Of a stretch of DNA of 64,000 nucleotides, positions 1 to 11,904 are shown one piece after another; position 1 is the stretch's first letter; every line of letters starts with the position of its first letter. The translations under genes were made by a program, and so were the position numbers. The stretch is from Rapana venosa (taxonomy: Eukaryota; Mollusca; Gastropoda; Neogastropoda; Muricidae): positions 5,743,079 to 5,807,078 of the forward strand of contig CM054159.1 of assembly GCA_028751875.1 (NCBI GenBank). The letters are read 5' to 3'. The notes beneath the pieces were generated by a model that worked only from the letters and a program-made list of their open reading frames with translations, searched no databases and was not told where the DNA came from.

Positions 1-600
1 GGGGATAATACACAACCACGATGCCGTGATGGATGCTTTTTTATATCAAAGAACTAAGAGTGCTCGCCATTCCATTGGTTGATTGCCTGCTGACCTGATC
101 ATTTCTGCATAAATTATAAGATGAGGGGATAATACACAACCACGATGCCGTGATGGATGCTTTTTTATATCAAAGAACTAAGAGTGCTCGCCATTCCATT
201 GGTTGATTGCCTGCTGACCTGATCATTTCTGCATAAATTATAAGATGAGGGGATAATACACAACCACGATGCCGTGATGGATGCTTTTTTATATCAAAGA
301 ACTAAGAGTGCTCGCCATTCCATTGGTTGATTGCCTGCTGACCTGATCATTTCTGCATAAATTATAAGATGAGGGGCCGTGATGGATGCTTTTTTATATC
401 AAAGAACTAAGAGTGCTCGCCATTCCATTGGTTGATTGCCTTCTGACCTGATCATTTCTGCATAAATTATAAGATGAGGGGATAAAACACGACCATAATG
501 CCGTGATGGACTCCTTTTTTTTTTATATTGAAGAACTCACAGTGCTGGCCATTCCCTTTCATGGCTGCCTTCTGATCTGAAAACAAGTTTGCTATGAACA
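1..600. repeat. 124-bp tandem satellite, about 4.5 units
   Basis: The phrase beginning 'ggggataatacacaacc' recurs at 1, 125 and 249, giving a period of 124 bp with near-identical units. The fourth unit (from 373) lacks about 19 bp after its gggg. The fifth (from 478) is clearly diverged and fades out near 600. The array starts at the window edge, so it may continue to the left. Confidence 0.93.
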
Positions 601-620
601 AGATCAGATATGCTTTCTTC

Positions 621-980
621 TTAGTCCTTATAGCTCGTAGCGGAACATAGGGCCTCAACAGCGTCCCTCCACCTTCTCCTGTCTCTGGCAAGGGTCTTGG
701 CCTCTTCCCATGTCAGGCTGGAGTCTCTCAGCTCACTATGCAGGCTTCTCCTCCAGGTCTGTTTGGGGCGCCCTCTCTTCCTTTTCCCCTGCGGGTTCCA
801 CTCAAGCACTTGTCTGGTGATGTTGCAAGGCTCCTTCCGTAGGGTGTGGCCGACCCAACGCCACTTTCGCCGCCTTACTTGGACTTCCATAGGCCAGATA
901 TGCTTTGGAAAGCCCATTTTCGACATCTTCATCAAACAGATAGTGACGTTTGACACTGCAGTAGCCTTACTATAGTCCAT
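621..980 (-). mobile_element. Non-LTR retrotransposon relic, C-terminal end of reverse transcriptase ORF
   Basis: The minus strand is open for 119 codons and carries wording typical of the C-terminal tail of LINE-encoded endonuclease/reverse transcriptase proteins in marine invertebrates: 'RRRKWRWVGHTLRKEP', then 'GKRKRGRPKQTWRR', then 'TWEEAKTLARDRRRWRDAV'. The catalytic reverse transcriptase part is absent, so this is a 5'-truncated insertion and not an active element. The clade is not certain. It abuts the satellite array on its left. Confidence 0.8.
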
Positions 981-1475
981 GAAAGTTATGAATCATGAAA
1001 AGGCTCATCTTCAGTGTTTCTAATTACTAGAACTATTTGAATCACAAAAAGCATGTCTGTTGTTCCTCTTCCATGCCTATATCCTGCCTGACAATCAGAT
1101 ATATATATATATCTTTCCACTGTATTTTTCATTCTGTTGAAGAGGAAGATCAGAAGAATGTTGCTTCTGTGGCTTGTCTGTTATCAAGGCAGTTGAGTTG
1201 GTCTGTAAATTAAATAAAAAAACTAAAGCCCAGTCCCTGTGTGGTTTTACCATCCCATTTCATTTTTTAATGCCAAAAAAACCACACACACAAAGCAAAA
1301 AATACTAAACCAAACTACCCCACCCCCACCCCCAAAAAAACCACCCCACAACAACCACCCAACAACAACAAACAACAACCAAACAAACAAAAAAAAACCC
1401 AACCAAAAAACAACAAAGGACCCCCCAACCCCCTTAAAAAAACAACAAACAAAACAAAACCAACACAAACCAACA

Positions 1476-1483
<8 letters not shown>

Positions 1484-1526
<43 letters not shown>

Positions 1527-1605
1527 CGCACGCGCGCACGTACAGACACATACACGTCCCCGCACACACACACACACACACACACGCGCGCGCGCGGGCA
1601 CACAC
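1484..1605. repeat. (CA)n microsatellite with CG-alternating interruptions
   Basis: Two CA runs are separated by a mixed acgc/cgcg stretch. Alternating purine-pyrimidine DNA of this kind can adopt Z-form. It gives rise to meaningless His/Thr or Val/Cys reading frames on both strands. Confidence 0.95.
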
Positions 1606-2259
1606 ACAGCCCGGGGGGGAAAGAAAACGATCCCACCAAACCCGACGGGGGAGGAAAGGGGGGGGAGAAGATAAATCAAAATGAAACAAACTTATGACCC
1701 CAGGCTGCCTGTTAGTCGGATACAGATATGACAACCGAAATCGGTCATCAACATTTTGGTGTTCTCCTGTGTGCGCTGACGGCCTTGACCTTTTCGATTG
1801 TTATGGTTCGAGAGAGTTAGCGTCCTTACTCCAAAGCGCCATTGTTTATGTCTGTGGTGAAGAACGAGGGTAACACTCCGATAATGTTTTGCTCCACAGA
1901 GAAGTGAGGAGATCTTATAGCATGATCGTCTGCAGCCTCTGTGCTCTTTGTTAGAAATTGTAGTGAGAAACGGTACCTAGCGTTATTCTGAAATTGTGTC
2001 ATATATTATAGGTGACTTCGTTTAGCAAGCACGTGCGTTATGATACTTAGTAATGCGCAGTGTCAGTGTGTGTTAAGTCTTGACTGGCACGATGGAAGTA
2101 TTGTTTTAAAAAAGACAGAATCGCAAAGTCCACATCACGTTTTTTGCTTACACAAGCTTGCATTTGCGTCTGTGGTGATGGCATTGGCGTGTGTGGTCAG
2201 CACTCGTGCACGTCAGAGTATTTACTTAGCAAGTATCCTTTAGGGGTAGATACAATTGA

Positions 2260-2345
2260 TGATCAGTGTATTAAAGAAATTACGACAGATCAGAGAAACA
2301 AAATGATCAGTGTAATAAAGAAATTACGACAGATCAGAGAAACAA
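2260..2345. repeat. 42-bp tandem duplication
   Basis: The block 'gatcagtgta..taaagaaattacgacagatcagagaaacaa' occurs twice back to back with only one or two differences, which indicates a recent local duplication. Confidence 0.9.
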
Positions 2346-3063
2346 GTAAACTTGCACTTCCCATCAGTGTGTACAGCTTTGGCATGTGCTCTGTACATCT
2401 GGTAATCTACAGTGCCAAAGAACAGAGCAACTGTGTTGAGTGCATGCCTTTGCTTTTTCTACCCCATAGTGATAGCGCCACCAGACCTCTGTAATTTAGA
2501 AGATAATCCAGTTTTTAACCAGTTTACTGCATATTAGTATTACAGTATTAGGACACCATCTGTCATCCTAGGGAAAGTGCTTCTCCAGTGCTTATAGGAT
2601 GTCAGCTGACATCCTTGTTTTAGTCTGTTTTTTCAGAAGTTCTTGTCTGGTCCAAAAGTGAAAATGTATTCTCACATGGCTAGACTTAGAGTTAGAGTAA
2701 GGTATTGTTATGTATTCTGAAATTATAGTTCATGGAATCCCTCTACATGTCGCAGCAAACACCATCTATTTCTGAACACATTTGTCCATGATTGGACAAG
2801 TTTGCTTTTCTTAACGCAATGAATAAAATGCAAAACTAGATTTTTAGACATTTGATTTAGATTCTTATCTATGAAATTACAAATCATCGAACTATTTTAT
2901 GGATAATCATATATGAATTTTGAATACTTGCTTTGGCAGTAGCCGGTTAAGAAAAACGTGTATCAGTTAGTAAAGTAAAGTAATGAGTTAACAATAAAAA
3001 GCTGATAATTTTGCTGACTTACGACAATGCATTTAGTAGCGTTTAATGTTGATAAATTCCTAG

Positions 3064-3252
3064 CAGTGATCAGCAAGACACAAACTATGCCTGGGATGAC
3101 ACTGGTGGAGGAGCAGGGAAAAGGAGCAAGATTTCCCACCCCACAGCCAGCGAATCGGCATCGTGGGATATTGACGGAGGTCTGGCAGCTGACTTTGATG
3201 GCTCCTTTTCTGGTTTGGGCACAGAGCTGGGGACTTCCAGCTACAACATGAG
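3064..3252 (+). CDS. UBP1: CP2 factor, N-terminal exon (first one found)
   Basis: In frame it reads '..NYAWDDTGGGAGKRSK..' then 'SWDIDGGLAADFDGSFSGLG', which matches the vertebrate N-terminal pattern 'DFDxSLSGIGQELGAGAYSMS'. The right boundary is ATG AG|GTAAAA. The frame is closed upstream by a TAA at 3053 and has no ATG, so this is an internal exon. The acceptor is either the TAG ending at 3063 or the CAG ending at 3073; both keep the frame. Confidence 0.8.
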
Positions 3253-4593
3253 GTAAAAGAAAGTAGACTTTGGTGTTCTGATGTTGTGTTGTACTTCTAG
3301 AATGGTTATCTATAGATCTGTGAAATACTGTTGTTGAACTCTCGATACCACCATATTCAGGAGAGGGACAGAGAGGGGGGGGGGGGGGGGGGGCACTGCC
3401 ATTTTTTCCCCTCTTTTTAAGAATACTTCACTGAGATGTTCTGGAAATAATGCATTATAAAAACATCTTGTCATCTGTTTCAAGATGTGGTTCACGGGTG
3501 TAGGCAGTATTTTGAAGTGGTTACTTGAGCTGGATTTGATTTTGAAATTGCATTCACTCCCCGTTTCTCAATTGGTACTGTAATTTGCAGTACACATGAT
3601 TCACTTTTGGTGTTTTTATAACCTTTTGAGTTTTTCTCCTTTATTATTATTATTTTTATATAAATGATACCGTATGCAAGATTGATGTGGCTTTGTGTGA
3701 ACTTGTAACACATGTAAGGATCAATAAATCAGTTGAAATGAGATGTTTTGTATATAAAAAAAAAAAAACTTTCTTGGTGAAAACTTGTTTCTGTCACTTC
3801 CACATTGTAACTAGTCTTTTCAGACAGCTAGAATCTGGGATCAGAATCAAAGCAATGATTCCAGCTGGGTCTTTTTTTCATAAGTTTTTTTGTTGTTGTT
3901 ATAAAAATATGAATGAGAATCTTTTCTTACTTTTTTGGTGATAATTTTGGTAGGGGATTTGACTTCATTTTGCATCTTCCTTGACAGAAGATTTTTAGGT
4001 TATGTAGTAATTTTTATAGGGACACACACAGCTTCATTGAATTAGGTCAAGTTCCTTGAGATAAGCTCAGACTTATCAACGAAACAGTTTTATAATCTGC
4101 TTCTGTTTATCACCACAATACCAGCCTTTCCATGAAGGATTAAACCCAAGGTGAGGGCCTGATTAAAGACTAAATGTTTTTTAACCAGCTGGCAGGGAAG
4201 CATGCGAGAATGACAGGATTCTGCAGACCTGTGGGTTTTTTCCCCCTTCATACTGCTCTTAATTGGCTGGTTTGTGTATTTCATATATTTTCACCTTCTT
4301 TTTGTTGTTATGCAGTTAAATTGAAATAGAGTTTAGTATTCTAAAGTATTTAAAGAAACAAAGTTTTGTTTTCCAAACTGTAAACAAGTTCTTTTTTTTA
4401 AAAACAACAGCAACGAAGAAAAATGGTTCTGTACAATTCAGTGTTGTTGTTGTCGGTAACCAAATCACTTAATGATGCGATTAGTTTCAGAGTGTTTTAA
4501 AACTTAATGTATGATCATGAATTTTAATCAAATTAATGCTGTAGACTTTTAAACTTTTTAAAAAGTAATAGGCAATGGTGTTTTGTCTTTCAG

Positions 4594-4644
4594 CGAAGCA
4601 TTGCTTGCTTTACCTGTCTTCAAGCAAGAAAATCTGGAGAATGG
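4594..4644 (+). CDS. UBP1: CP2 factor exon, 'EALLALPVFKQE' segment
   Basis: The acceptor is ttttgtctttcag and the donor is gg|gtaagt. It encodes 'SEALLALPVFKQENLENG', matching 'SDVLALPIFKQE' of TFCP2/UBP1. Phases fit on both sides (it enters with AG+C and leaves with GG+T). Confidence 0.93.
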
Positions 4645-5039
4645 GTAAGTTTCCCCACTGTGTGTGTGTGTTGTGTGTGTGGTGTCTATGTCTGTGTCTA
4701 CTGATCTGATAATTGAATGCTTTCAATTCAACTGTGAGTATAGCCATCCTTTTATTGCGTTTTCAACAACTTTTTTTTTCTCCTTGGAATTATGAGCTGT
4801 CAGGGATTTGCACGTATGCATGCATTTACATGTGTAATGTATTGTGTGCTTTTATTTTTAGTACATTTGGGTTTTGTTTAATGACTTATATAATATATGT
4901 TTCCTTTTTTTGTTTTTATTGTTTGGCTTTCAAATATTTTTTACTGACCCTTTATATAACCCTCTCCAAAATTCTCAGTGGGAATATCCCCTTTTCTACT
5001 GATCTTTATATAGTTGTGTGTGTGTGTAACCCTATTCCT

Positions 5040-5097
5040 GTGCATGTGTGTGTGTGTGTGTGCGTGCATGCGTGCGTGTGTGTGTGTGTGTGTGTAG
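5040..5097. repeat. (TG)n tract abutting a 3' splice site
   Basis: Alternating TG, with a short GCATGC interruption, runs straight into the TAG at 5095-5097. That TAG is the acceptor of the next coding exon. There is no normal pyrimidine tract between the two. Confidence 0.9.
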
Positions 5098-5174
5098 TTT
5101 CCAGTATATCCTGGGAGCAGCAACATCACCTGCTGTCAAGATGAACGAGGAAACCTTGACATATCTGAATCAAG
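5098..5174 (+). CDS. UBP1: CP2 factor exon, start of DNA-binding domain
   Basis: It encodes '[20 protein letters not shown]' followed by 'TYLNQ', almost identical to the family consensus at this point. The phase needs the acceptor at 5097 (GG|T TTC CAG), not the later CAG at 5104. The donor is caag|gtgtgt. Confidence 0.93.
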
Positions 5175-5835
5175 GTGTGTGTATTTTCCTTTCTCATTGC
5201 ATGTCTGTTTAAAATATCAGGGAAAGAAAAAGTAGAGAGAGAGAGAACCTTGTTCAAGGTCAAGACTTCAGTTATATCAGGAGTAAAGGTCTCTGACTGT
5301 TAAGACATTTTTTCATTCCATAGCGTTATGTGTAAAAACTGAAAGTTAAAAAAAGAGCATATTTAAACAAACCAGGGACTTCTTTTTGAATGGAATTCCA
5401 ATTTCTTTTTCTTTTTTTCAGTGTGGACTGTATGTCTTAGTTGTGGATCAGTGGTCTATGTTTGGTTAACTGTGATAATAGTAGCATGTGTGACTATTTA
5501 CATTTGAAATTTGTCAGAAAAATAACAGAGTGTGTGAAACGTTGATTTTTATTGACATATGATGTAATTAATGTGTATTTATTCTGACAATCTGCGTTTA
5601 GCCAGTATAATTTTGCATCCTGTGATGCATTGCAGTGCATTGGTTAAAATTCTGATTTGATTGAAAGTGAAAAAAGCTTTTTGTCTTGACTATCAAGCTT
5701 TGTTTGTTGTGAACCTTTTGAGTTTCTTGTCTTTTGCACAAAAAATCTGATTGAAGGCAGAAATGTCACTGTGTGTCCAGCTCACTCATCCATGACATGT
5801 TGTATGTAGGTAAGCCTTATTTCCTATGCATTCAG

Positions 5836-5903
5836 GTCAGTCCTATGAGATCAAGGTCAAGAAATTGGGGGATCTCTCACAGTACCAGGGGAAATGTCTT
5901 CGG
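5836..5903 (+). CDS. UBP1: CP2 factor exon, 'GQSYEIKVKKLGDL'
   Basis: The acceptor is cattcag and the donor cgg|gtaagc. It encodes 'GQSYEIKVKKLGDLSQYQGK' then 'CLR', matching 'GQSYEIRMLDNRKLGELPEI' of human TFCP2 in position and length, with a diverged second half. It leaves in phase 0. Confidence 0.92.
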
Positions 5904-6599
5904 GTAAGCGTGCGAAGTGGAGCATGCCTTTTGTAGAACTTTGTATGTGCTCGTATATAAGGCATATGTGATAAGCCAGATAACTTGGTAGCATGGTCTG
6001 TTGAATCGTATCTTTAAAATGTCACTTGATTTGTTTTGTTAAAAAATGATGACAATTTTTTGGTTGAAGAGAGTCGCACTTAAACAAGTAAGTTTCCTTA
6101 AAACCTAGAGTGACAGACTTCAGTTACAAGATCACAAAAATGAAGAACAGGGTTTGTGAATTATAACATAATTGTGTACCCACCCCCTCCCAATGCCTCA
6201 TGCATGGTTTATTAGAAAGCACCGGTGTTGCATAGCTCCATCTTTAGCTCCTGTTATCTTTTCCCCCGGTTCAGAATTAAAAAATCTGACCTGTGAAGAA
6301 AGAAGGTGTGGGAGGTACTGGCCATAAAGAATCCCACCCTGGGGCTGGAGTAGGGTGGGGTGCCTTAGTGGAATGGTTAGCACAGTGAACTCCTGGCTTG
6401 TGGATTAAAAATAGATTCAAAGCTTCATCAGAGGAATTTTTGTTTTTTTGAATTTTGTTTCATCTCCATCCTGCTCTTACCCAGAGCGAAGTGTGATCTG
6501 GGCTCAGTGAGGCCAGAGGCCACACAGTGTAGTAGTGACTTCTTTTCTTGATGTGACGGTGAAATCGGTGCTCAGAATTCCCAGACTGACTGTTGATGT

Positions 6600-6895
6600 A
6601 TATCAGCATTCACCACAGAGCATCACCAAAGTGACCTTTGTACATCAGCATTCACCTTTTACATCAGCATTCACCACAGAGCATTGCCGGAGTGACAATT
6701 TTTTTTTACATCAGCATTCACCACAGAGCATCACCAAAGTGACAATTTTTTTTACATCAGCATTCACCACAGAGCATCACCACAGTGACCTTTTTACATC
6801 AACATTCACCACAGAGCATCACCACAGTGACCTTTTTGCATCAACATTCACCACAGAACATCGCCAGAGTGACCTGGTAGCAGTTCAAAGTCTCC
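6600..6895. repeat. Minisatellite with unit of about 41-44 bp
   Basis: About six imperfect copies of 'catcagcattcaccacagag' plus 'catcaccacagtgacctttt' lie in tandem in the intron. The length permits a long frame of repeated 'HQHSPQSITKVT', which is not a gene. Confidence 0.9.
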
Positions 6896-7329
6896 TCTAG
6901 TCTGTGGTTGGGTGGCAGTTGTAACATTTGACATTTCTGTGTGGACTTTTTATTTGCTTTAAGTTTATGACCAGAATACGGCTGTTGGGGTGTGCAGGAT
7001 GAAGATCATGGGATCAGTAGCGTCACTTTGTCACTAAAGATGAGCCAAAAGCAACAACAACAAAACCCTGTATCCCAAACATCACTCCCCTGCCTCCATC
7101 TTCCTCCTCCAAAAAACAAAGAACCCCTCCTCCTCACAAAAACAAAAAATTCTACCTGACATTTCACTTAGAACTGGTGTTGAGAAAGATAAACACGCAG
7201 ACCCTTTGAATCAATAGATCACCAGGTACCGATTGTTAAAAATTCATGAGTTAGTTTGCTCTAGTAGTTAACACAGTGTGAGTGGGTGAGACATGTTCTT
7301 GACGAGTCGTTTCCATGTTGAATGTGCAG

Positions 7330-7435
7330 AGTGTTCTGCGAGTGTTGTTCCATGAGCGACGTCTGCAGTACATGGAGAAGGAGCAAATGGACCTGTGGAG
7401 ACAGGCTCGCCCTGGAGAGAGGATTCTGGATGTTG
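7330..7435 (+). CDS. UBP1: CP2 factor exon, DNA-binding domain
   Basis: It encodes 'SVLRVLFHERRLQYMEKEQM' then 'DLWRQARPGERILDVG', matching '[32 protein letters not shown]'. The acceptor is aatgtgcag and the donor gttg|gtgagt. The length of 106 nt leaves phase 1. Confidence 0.95.
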
Positions 7436-7818
7436 GTGAGTGGGTTTCCTTTTGTGAATGGGGATGTACATGTATATGATGAGTGAGTGTGTGTGTTAGT
7501 ATGTGTGTTTTGTGTGTGTGTGTGTGCTCACACTAAAGCATGCTTGTGCATTTGAGATGTTGCGCATGCTTGTGGTACGCAAGGTTTTGCAAACATCCCT
7601 TCAAAGATAAGGTAAGGCTTGTTGTGAATAGTGGTGCTCAAAACATTTGAAAGCTTGTGTGCGCTGAAGAAACACCCCTAAACCACGTCGTGGGTTAAGT
7701 TTGAAATGTATACCTACAACACAATCAGAATGTTGTTGAACCATGTTTTTGTGCTCTTTTCAGTATGCAGACTGATAACAGTGTTAGAACTCCTCCCTTT
7801 TCTCTGTGTGTCTCACAG

Positions 7819-8072
7819 ATGTGCCACTGTCGTACGGCCTGACAGACTTCAATTTGGACGCCTACAAAATCAACCAGGCGGAATTCATTTGGGACCCAAC
7901 CAAAGAGACGGGGCTGTATTTCAAAGTGCACGCCATCAGCACGGAGTTCACGCCCAAGAAGCACGGCGGCGAGAAAGGGGTCCCCTTTCGGATCCAGGTG
8001 GAGACGTATGCCCACGGCGATGGGGAGGGGAAGCTGCTTCATGCCGCGTCCTGTCAGATCAAGGTTTTCAAG
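7819..8072 (+). CDS. UBP1: CP2 factor exon, core of DNA-binding domain
   Basis: This is the largest exon (254 nt). It encodes 'DVPLSYGLTD', 'NQAEFIWDPTKETGLYFKVH', 'AISTEFTPKKHGGEKGVPFR' and 'HAASCQIKVFK'. The block 'STEFTxxKHGGEKGVPFRIQ' is the family hallmark and carries basic DNA-contact residues. GC content is visibly higher than in the flanking introns. The donor is aag|gtgaga, in phase 0. Confidence 0.97.
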
Positions 8073-8091
8073 GTGAGAGCGATGATGCAGC

Positions 8092-8600
8092 CTTCCGGAT
8101 GAGACTATAAACCGAGGCCCCGCGTTCGAACGCATGCAGAACATCTTGCGCGCACACGTTAAATCCTGTTCTGCTTTTCGGAAGAGTAGGCCATTGTGTG
8201 CCGGTGGGAGAAAAAAAGGTAAAGGAGTCCCATAACCTATAAGGTCGTAGGGGAGCGAGGCGTCAGTAGAGACCTCACTTCTCTAGGGCCAGCATATTGA
8301 GGGCAGTGGCGTCCATCTCCTCCCCTCCCTCGCTGCTTTACCTTCCCTGACCCTAAAGAGGGCAGGTACCCATTTACAGCTGGGGGAACTGTACTGAAGC
8401 CAAGGCGCGCAAACGGTCTCCCATCCAACTGGTAACCACGCTTGACGCTGCTTAACTTGGCTGGGGGAAAGCCAGTGCTCTGACCACTGAGCTATCCTGT
8501 CCAAACCGCATACACACGGGGACTGGATGTAAAAAAAAAGCACATAAGTGCTTATTCCATTATCCTTGATATAGAAGAATAAATAAATAAATGTAGCCTT
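8092..8600 (+). mobile_element. SINE family A copy, 5'-truncated, interrupted by a nested SINE
   Basis: Starting 20 bp after the exon, it shares the dispersed block 'gatgagactataaaccgagg', then 'cgcacgcagaacatcttgcg'-like text, 'gtaggccattgtgtgccgg', 'catacacacggggactggat' and an A/T-rich tail. The tRNA-like head is missing. Its body is split at about 8211 and resumes at about 8505. Confidence 0.85.
8211..8504 (-). mobile_element. tRNA-headed, 5S-rRNA-like composite SINE nested in SINE A
   Basis: On the minus strand the element begins 'ggacaggatagctcagtgg' then 'tcagagcactggc', which resembles a tRNA A-box region. It continues into 'aagttaagcagcgtcaagc' and 'ttggatgggagaccg', which resemble the internal promoter region of 5S rRNA. 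A unique body ends in a T-run. It sits inside SINE A: the host sequence reads continuously if the insert is removed. Confidence 0.7.
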
Positions 8601-10261
8601 CTTCTGCTTTTGTCATTGCTTTCTGGTTGCTGTGACTGTGACACCAAGGGAATGGATGCCTTAAGTAGTGTGTGGATACTTCAGTGTTTCTCTGCCTCTA
8701 GCAGCTTTTGTAAAAGGACCCATGGCTGTGTGTTGTCTTTACCTCCTGTCTCTTACCTCCAGCCTTGCAGGGTTCTGTCTTGAGTGCTGAGGTTTAGAAA
8801 TGAAGTTACATCAAAGTGGCCTTTGGAGAACATCTCCAGCGCTGACTGTCCTTATGCCCACTTGGCCGAGAGAGTGGGGATGTACTGTGGGCAAGGCATC
8901 TCCACTACAATCAAATTTCTGCCCAATTTCCGAAACAGAAGCTGCCTCCTCTGCTGTTTTGGAGGTCATCGTCGAACACGGTGGACTAACATGCATACAT
9001 ACATACATCAAAGTGACAAGTTGCTTTTTCATTGTCACATAAATTATCAAAAAATTGTTTGAAAATGATAAAGGAGTCGGATGAAGAGATGCTTGTTTGT
9101 TATCTGAATACTGTTTTGAGATTGTCCTCAACTCATTTGGTAGATGTATGTGCGCATGCATACATGTATTTCGCTTGCTTTGTGTGTTAGGTTTTTGATC
9201 TCCCGGTGATTGCAGTTCACAGTATCTTTTCTTTGGCCATGAACCCCACTCCATCCCCTCGCTTCTTTGTTTTGCCTCTCTCTCTCTCCCTCTTTCTCAA
9301 TGCATTATTTAAAAGAGCAGCATGGATGGCAGGGAAAAGATAGCAAAACTGCATTATATGCGACCTGGACACTCTCAGGCGGGTTACGAGCAGTCAGGAC
9401 ACCGGACATGTGGTGTGGGTGTGTCGGATGGTTATCTCGTTTCTGTGACCTTCAGCCTGCTCAGAAAACAACATTGACCTGCTTTTGATGCATGCAAACC
9501 GGTCATAACTGGAACCGGTGATAAAAGTGGTTGGCAGGAGGCTAGAGAAGGAAGGAGGTGGGATAGACAAGAGGAGGGAGAGGAGACTAGTACAGTGGTG
9601 GTGGTGAAGATAACTCCACGGTGAATGGGACGCAGTGAGGCCAGGGCTGTGTTCCTTTCTCTGACGTGTGCTGAAGGAAAGCCATACCCCTGACTTTGGC
9701 GATGTTGGGCTGTGTCATGATAATAATGAACATGATGAGGATGATGATGACAATGATGATGATAATGATCAAAGTGGGTCTGTATAGGAGTATAATGGAA
9801 TCGATCGTCGCTGAGCTGTTGCAGCACGTTCTCCTCAAGCAGGTCCAGACTGACTACACACGCTTCACTTTGGAGATCTGTGACAAAATTTTTTTCTTTC
9901 AGTCCTTGCTAAAGGATTGCTATCTGTTTGTGCATGTATCTGATTTAACCGTTGATATTTGTGCTGTTTGTGTGTGTGTGTGTTCTTGTGCGTACATGCG
10001 TTTTTATGTGTGTTTGTGTGAGTGTTTATTTACATTTGTGTATGCGAGTGTGTATACTCAATTCCCTACCCCCTTTTTTTTTGTCTCTCACTCACCAGTC
10101 TCCCTTCTTGTACTGCAATTGTAATTGTGGGACTGGAGATTTTTGTTTGGTATTTGAATCACCCATTCAATCATTCTAGTGCAGGGGTCTGAGCATATTA
10201 AAAATTAAAAAAGATCAGTGCCAAAAAATGGATACAAGGAGATGTAAGTGCAAAGGGGGTC

Positions 10262-10282
10262 ACACACATACCACACACACAC

Positions 10283-10329
<47 letters not shown>

Positions 10330-10432
10330 GTGCAAAAAGGGACTCACACATACACACACACAAGTGCAAAAAGGGACTCTCACACACATACACACACACA
10401 CACACACAACACACACACACACACACACACAC
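10262..10432. repeat. (CA)n microsatellite with internal 'gtgcaaaaagggactc' units
   Basis: CA runs are separated by two copies of 'agtgcaaaaagggactc', so this is a small compound minisatellite and not a simple run. Confidence 0.93.
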
Positions 10433-10678
10433 ATTCTCTTCCTCCCTCCCTCTCCTCTCTCTCTCTCTCTCTCTTCTCTCTCTGTTTCACACACACATTC
10501 TCACTTGCTCACTGATGCCTGTTTTTGTCATCTTCTAAATTGTATTGTTGATTTTTATCAAATAATTCTTTCCATGCACTGGGTAAGCCAGTCTGGTTAA
10601 GTATTAAGCACTTTTATCTTTCCCTTAGTTCTGTTTCCCTACAATCCCACCCAGTGTCTGTGTTTTGTCCTCCCAGCC

Positions 10679-10834
<156 letters not shown>

Positions 10835-11197
10835 TTCAGTGACATGCTTTTCACCTTCTGCTTATGGGGACTTCTTTTTTTGTTGTTGGTCTAGTTGATA
10901 GTGAGGTCGGTGTTGAACTTTTTGAGATCATGTGTTTTAGGTTGATGATATAGGACTCTGTACTTAATGCAGTTTGATGTTACAAGATAATAATTCCAGC
11001 ACTTTGTAACAGTCGGGTGGGTGTCAGACTTGGGTTTCCGGGTCATCTTTAGTTTCTGGTGTGCGGGCTTGTGTTTTTGTGGGTGCTTAACATACATGGA
11101 AGGGGATGAGAATACAACTGTTCTGCCGCAGCTGACTTTATGGTTGTTTTATCGCGTATATACATATACATGCAAGTTTGAATGTGTTGTTTGTGTC

Positions 11198-11238
<41 letters not shown>

Positions 11239-11904
11239 ACTCCAGACTTTGAGAAAGAATATATATATGTGCATGCAAGCGTGAGTTTCTGGATACATAC
11301 ATGCGCATTTGAGAATAAAAAGAAGAAACCAACAATATCACACAAAACACCTTATGACCAAAACTTTCTCTTTCAAAGAAACGTGGAGCGAAACCTTTCA
11401 GGACCTTCATAGATAAGTCGCCCATTAATTGTCATTTGTAGACTGAAGAGGCGTGTGGAGGGAGCGGGGTTATACCTGACCTAGATATAACTTTTGATTT
11501 TCTCAACGGCTTGGTGGTATCACTATCAGTGTCCAACCGGGATAGTTTTTAGGTCATCACCCAAGCATTTATGATGCCCGCTGTTAACCGATTTTTTTTT
11601 CTCCTCCAGATTAGTTCTGCTCAAGAAAAACAATACATGCTTGTTCAGTGGTGAACTTGTTATGGCAGTTGCACCAGCAAGACTTCACATATCATTCATT
11701 CAGTCAAGATGTTTGGGTGGGTTTTTTTTAAAGGAAGACATTTAAGGGAATGCTGGAGTCTCACTTGTTTAAGCCCATCTGCCTTGGGATATTTTTCCCC
11801 CTCCCAGGAAAGATAAGGGTTGTTTTACACGAAGAGTTGTTTGACTTCATTGCTCTTTTGATAATTAAAAAATAATATGTTACTTGATTTCAGATTGTTT
11901 AGAT

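Larger units (their letters stand above)
981..3063. other. Upstream flank or 5' intron of the CP2 gene, no coding exon recognised
   Basis: This stretch holds an A/C-rich patch (1270-1470), a CA repeat with CG-alternating interruptions (about 1484-1605) and a 42-bp tandem duplication (2260-2345). The rest looks unique and AT-rich. The first CP2 coding exon found downstream has no in-frame ATG, so a start exon should lie here or further left, but I could not identify it. Confidence 0.6.

Noticed and set aside
1239..1734. Overlapping long frames on both strands rich in His/Thr or Val/Cys
   Set aside because: They are translations of a CA/GT repeat and A/C-rich sequence; the same holds at 10200-10540, 41900-42117, 48946-49241, 54897-55431 and 60106-60320.
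6535..6900. 121-codon frame with 'HQHSPQSITKVT' repeats
   Set aside because: Minisatellite inside the CP2 intron between two phase-matched exons.
8405..8460. 5S rRNA gene
   Set aside because: Only the internal-promoter-like part matches, fused to a tRNA-like head; it is a SINE head and not a gene.
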